This document shows positions 62,271-64,000 of a stretch of 64,000 nucleotides of DNA, one piece after another. The stretch's first letter is position 1, and every line of letters begins with the position of its first letter. The position numbers and the translations under genes are program-made. The stretch is taken from positions 186,001 to 250,000 of the forward strand of contig NZ_JQMW01000013.1 of assembly GCF_000744935.1 (NCBI RefSeq), in the 5' to 3' direction. The stretch is from Clostridium sp. KNHs214. GTDB lineage: Bacteria; Bacillota; Clostridia; Clostridiales; Clostridiaceae. The notes beneath the pieces were generated by a model. It saw nothing but the letters and a program-made list of their open reading frames with translations. It did not search any database and had not been told where the DNA came from.

Positions 62271-64000
62271 ATGAAAAAATTTACGAAAAAAACTTTATCT
62301 ACTTTTTTATCCTTTGCATTTTTAACATCTACCTTTATTTCTCCTAGTTTTACAAAGGCAAAAGCCATTGAAAACAATGACAGAGAAAAGCAAATCAAAG
62401 AAATTTTCATTAAACATGCAAAAGAAAAAATGAAATCCACCAAAACTAAAAACAAAACTAAAAATCCAGATGAAAAAATAAGAGTAATTGTTCAAATGAA
62501 ACAAAAACCTTCCATCGAATCTGGAAAAAGCATTTCATCAATAAAAAATTCTCAAGAAGAAATAAAAAATCAAATAGAAAAATTACAAGGTGCTGAACTT
62601 AGACAAACCTATGGATATTTGGTAAATGGTTTTAGTGCCAATGTAAAAAGAGCAGATATAGATAAAATTATGGATATGCCTGGTGTAAAATCTGTAACAG
62701 AAGTTAGAAGATATTACCCTGCTATGTCTGCTGCCAAACAGCTAACTCAAGTTTTAAGCGTTTGGAATGATTATGGCTATAAGGGTGAAGGAATGGTGGT
62801 ATCTATAATAGATACAGGTATAGATGTAAATCATAAGGATATGCGCCTTTCTGATGCTTCAAAAGCAAAAATAAAAGAAATTAAAAACAGTAAGGAAACA
62901 ACCTTTACAACAAAAGTACCTTACGGAAGGAATTTTGCAGATAATAACGATAACGTAAAAGATGCAGATACAAAATCTATGCATGGCATGCACGTGGCTG
63001 GGATTGTAGGAGCCAATGGAATAGATTCTGAAGTTGACACATACAAAGCCATAAAAGGTATTGCTCCTGAAGCTCAACTCTTAGCTATGAAAGTATTTTC
63101 TAACAACCCAGAAATTAAAGGATGCTACGATGATGATATAATCGCTGCTATTGAGGATTCTGTTCTGCATGGAGCTGATGTTATAAACATGAGTTTAGGT
63201 TCTGACAATGGCTTCCAAGATGAAAATGATCCTCAGCAAGTAGCTATAAGAAATGCTACCAATAAAGGGGTATTAGTTGTTGTAGCTGCTGGTAATGCAG
63301 CTTTATCTTCAACTAGTAATGATTGGTCTATTCCTCCAAAAAATGATATGGAATTAAAAGATTCTGCTTCAGTAGGTTCACCCTCTACAGCAAAAGATTG
63401 CTTAGCTGTAGCTTCCTTTGAAAATACAAACAAAACTGTTAGTTTAGCTAAATATACTGCAAACAGCTCAACTAAAGATATTCATTACATTATGGGCAGT
63501 GGTAGTTTATCGAATCTAAAGGATTCTTATGAATTTGTAGACTGCGGATTAGGTAAAGATGAAGATTTTAAAAATAAAAACCTAAATGGAAAAATAGCAT
63601 TAATTGAAAGAGGAGATATTCTATTTTCAGAAAAAGTAGCCAATGCAAAACAAACTGGAGCTGTAGCAGTTGCAATATACAATAGTGAATCTGGTGGAGA
63701 TTCAGTTTTCACCATGGGTGGATTAGATGGAGAATCTTTCCCATCAATAGCCTGTGGACGTGTATTTGGTTTAGCAATTAAAGAAGGAATAAAAAACAAT
63801 GGAAAAATAAAATTTGGAAATGATATGACATTAGAAGAAAATCCAAGTTCAGGTGATATGTCACCATTTACATCTTGGGGACCAACCCCAGATTTAGAAT
63901 TAAAACCTGAAGTATCCGCTCCTGGTGGAAATATATATTCCACTATAAATAATAACAACTACGAAAATATGAGTGGTACTTCCATGGCAACTCCTTACGT
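62271..64000 (+). CDS. Subtilisin-like (S8) serine protease with PA-domain insertion, 3' end outside window
   Basis: Secreted protease. 576 residues present, open to the end. Signal peptide MKKFTKKTLSTFLSFAFLTS (cleavage after KAKA), an N-terminal propeptide region (inhibitor I9-like, IRVIVQMKQKPS), then catalytic Asp in IIDTGIDVNH, His in MHGMHVAGIVG, and Ser in GTSMATPY at the window edge. A protease-associated insert is seen before the Ser (GKIALIERGDILFSEKVANAKQTGAVAVAIYN). The overall layout recalls lactocepin-type S8A proteases, which run far longer with C-terminal Fn3 and wall-anchor domains. Shine-Dalgarno AGGGGGCAAGC before ATG. Confidence 0.94.
   Translation, partial: MKKFTKKTLSTFLSFAFLTSTFISPSFTKAKAIENNDREKQIKEIFIKHAKEKMKSTKTKNKTKNPDEKIRVIVQMKQKPSIESGKSISSIKNSQEEIKNQIEKLQGAELRQTYGYLVNGFSANVKRADIDKIMDMPGVKSVTEVRRYYPAMSAAKQLTQVLSVWNDYGYKGEGMVVSIIDTGIDVNHKDMRLSDASKAKIKEIKNSKETTFTTKVPYGRNFADNNDNVKDADTKSMHGMHVAGIVGANGIDSEVDTYKAIKGIAPEAQLLAMKVFSNNPEIKGCYDDDIIAAIEDSVLHGADVINMSLGSDNGFQDENDPQQVAIRNATNKGVLVVVAAGNAALSSTSNDWSIPPKNDMELKDSASVGSPSTAKDCLAVASFENTNKTVSLAKYTANSSTKDIHYIMGSGSLSNLKDSYEFVDCGLGKDEDFKNKNLNGKIALIERGDILFSEKVANAKQTGAVAVAIYNSESGGDSVFTMGGLDGESFPSIACGRVFGLAIKEGIKNNGKIKFGNDMTLEENPSSGDMSPFTSWGPTPDLELKPEVSAPGGNIYSTINNNNYENMSGTSMATPY

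Overview
The window is AT-rich, low-GC Gram-positive DNA from an endospore-forming, proteolytic Clostridium of the C. botulinum group I / C. sporogenes type. This rests on the gene content (spoIIR, ypeB, a gerK-type germinant receptor, sipL, yabG, cotS/GT4 genes, veg, thlA), strong Shine-Dalgarno sites, frequent TTG/GTG starts and the familiar Firmicute order upp-rpiB-ywlE-ywlC-prfA-prmC-tdk-rpmE-rho-pyrG. Species identity is inference. No rRNA, tRNA, CRISPR array or intact transposase gene was found. Most genes lie on the minus strand.

Layout. 1-2.1 kb: 5' part of thlA (cut by the window edge) and wecB. 2-8.3 kb: tagO/wecA, dCMP deaminase, upp, rpiB, a YwlE-like arginine phosphatase, Sua5/YwlC, a ZIP metal transporter and a small membrane protein. 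8.3-16.5 kb: prfA-prmC, yqhQ, tdk, rpmE (+), rho, a small Cys-containing protein and pyrG. 16.6-20.9 kb: a possible DnaA-domain-IV-like small protein, a PAS/sigma-54 activator, DUF1934, a PP-loop ATPase and ddl. 21-34 kb: ypeB, a diglucosyl-diacylglycerol-type glycosyltransferase (+), spoIIR, gerKA-KB-KC with a small two-helix protein upstream, ispE, sipL, veg, yabG. 34-40.7 kb: a spore-coat block of four CotS-family proteins (-), one small charged protein (-) and two GT4 glycosyltransferases (+). 40.8-43.2 kb: a radical SAM protein and a LiaF-like membrane protein. 43.9-54.5 kb: a metal/tetrapyrrole block (ChlI-ChlD fusion, second ChlI, CobN, FecCD permease, ATPase, and a frameshifted binding lipoprotein), preceded by a sigma-A promoter and a leader ending in an intrinsic terminator. 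54.5-58.2 kb: a 52-aa protein, a MntA-HepT toxin-antitoxin pair and topB. 58.2-64 kb: a small conserved protein (+), a decayed amino-acid-binding lipoprotein, an L,D-transpeptidase (+), a small zinc-ribbon protein and the 5' part of a subtilisin-like protease (+).

How the genes work together. The largest theme is the spore: SpoIIR triggers mother-cell sigma-E activation, SipL and YabG act in coat assembly and processing, CotS/GT4 proteins probably modify the spore surface, and GerK plus YpeB act in germination. A second theme is envelope precursor supply (WecB, TagO, Ddl, lipid glycosyltransferase, L,D-transpeptidase). The third is the CobN/ChlID/FecBCD block, which looks like one regulon for metal or tetrapyrrole handling.

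Intergenic DNA carries several repeat families: a ~309-bp end-to-end palindromic MITE-like element (two full copies, two rearranged), a ~162-bp palindromic element (two copies), a smaller family with TTCAACTTTC-type ends, an 18-bp tandem array and two patches of degenerate CTAGCAC/ACTGGC words. Two lipoprotein genes each carry a one-base deficit in the poly-A run just after the lipobox cysteine. A good sigma-A promoter followed about 60 nt after the start point by a terminator, between sipL and veg, predicts a ~90-nt unannotated small RNA.
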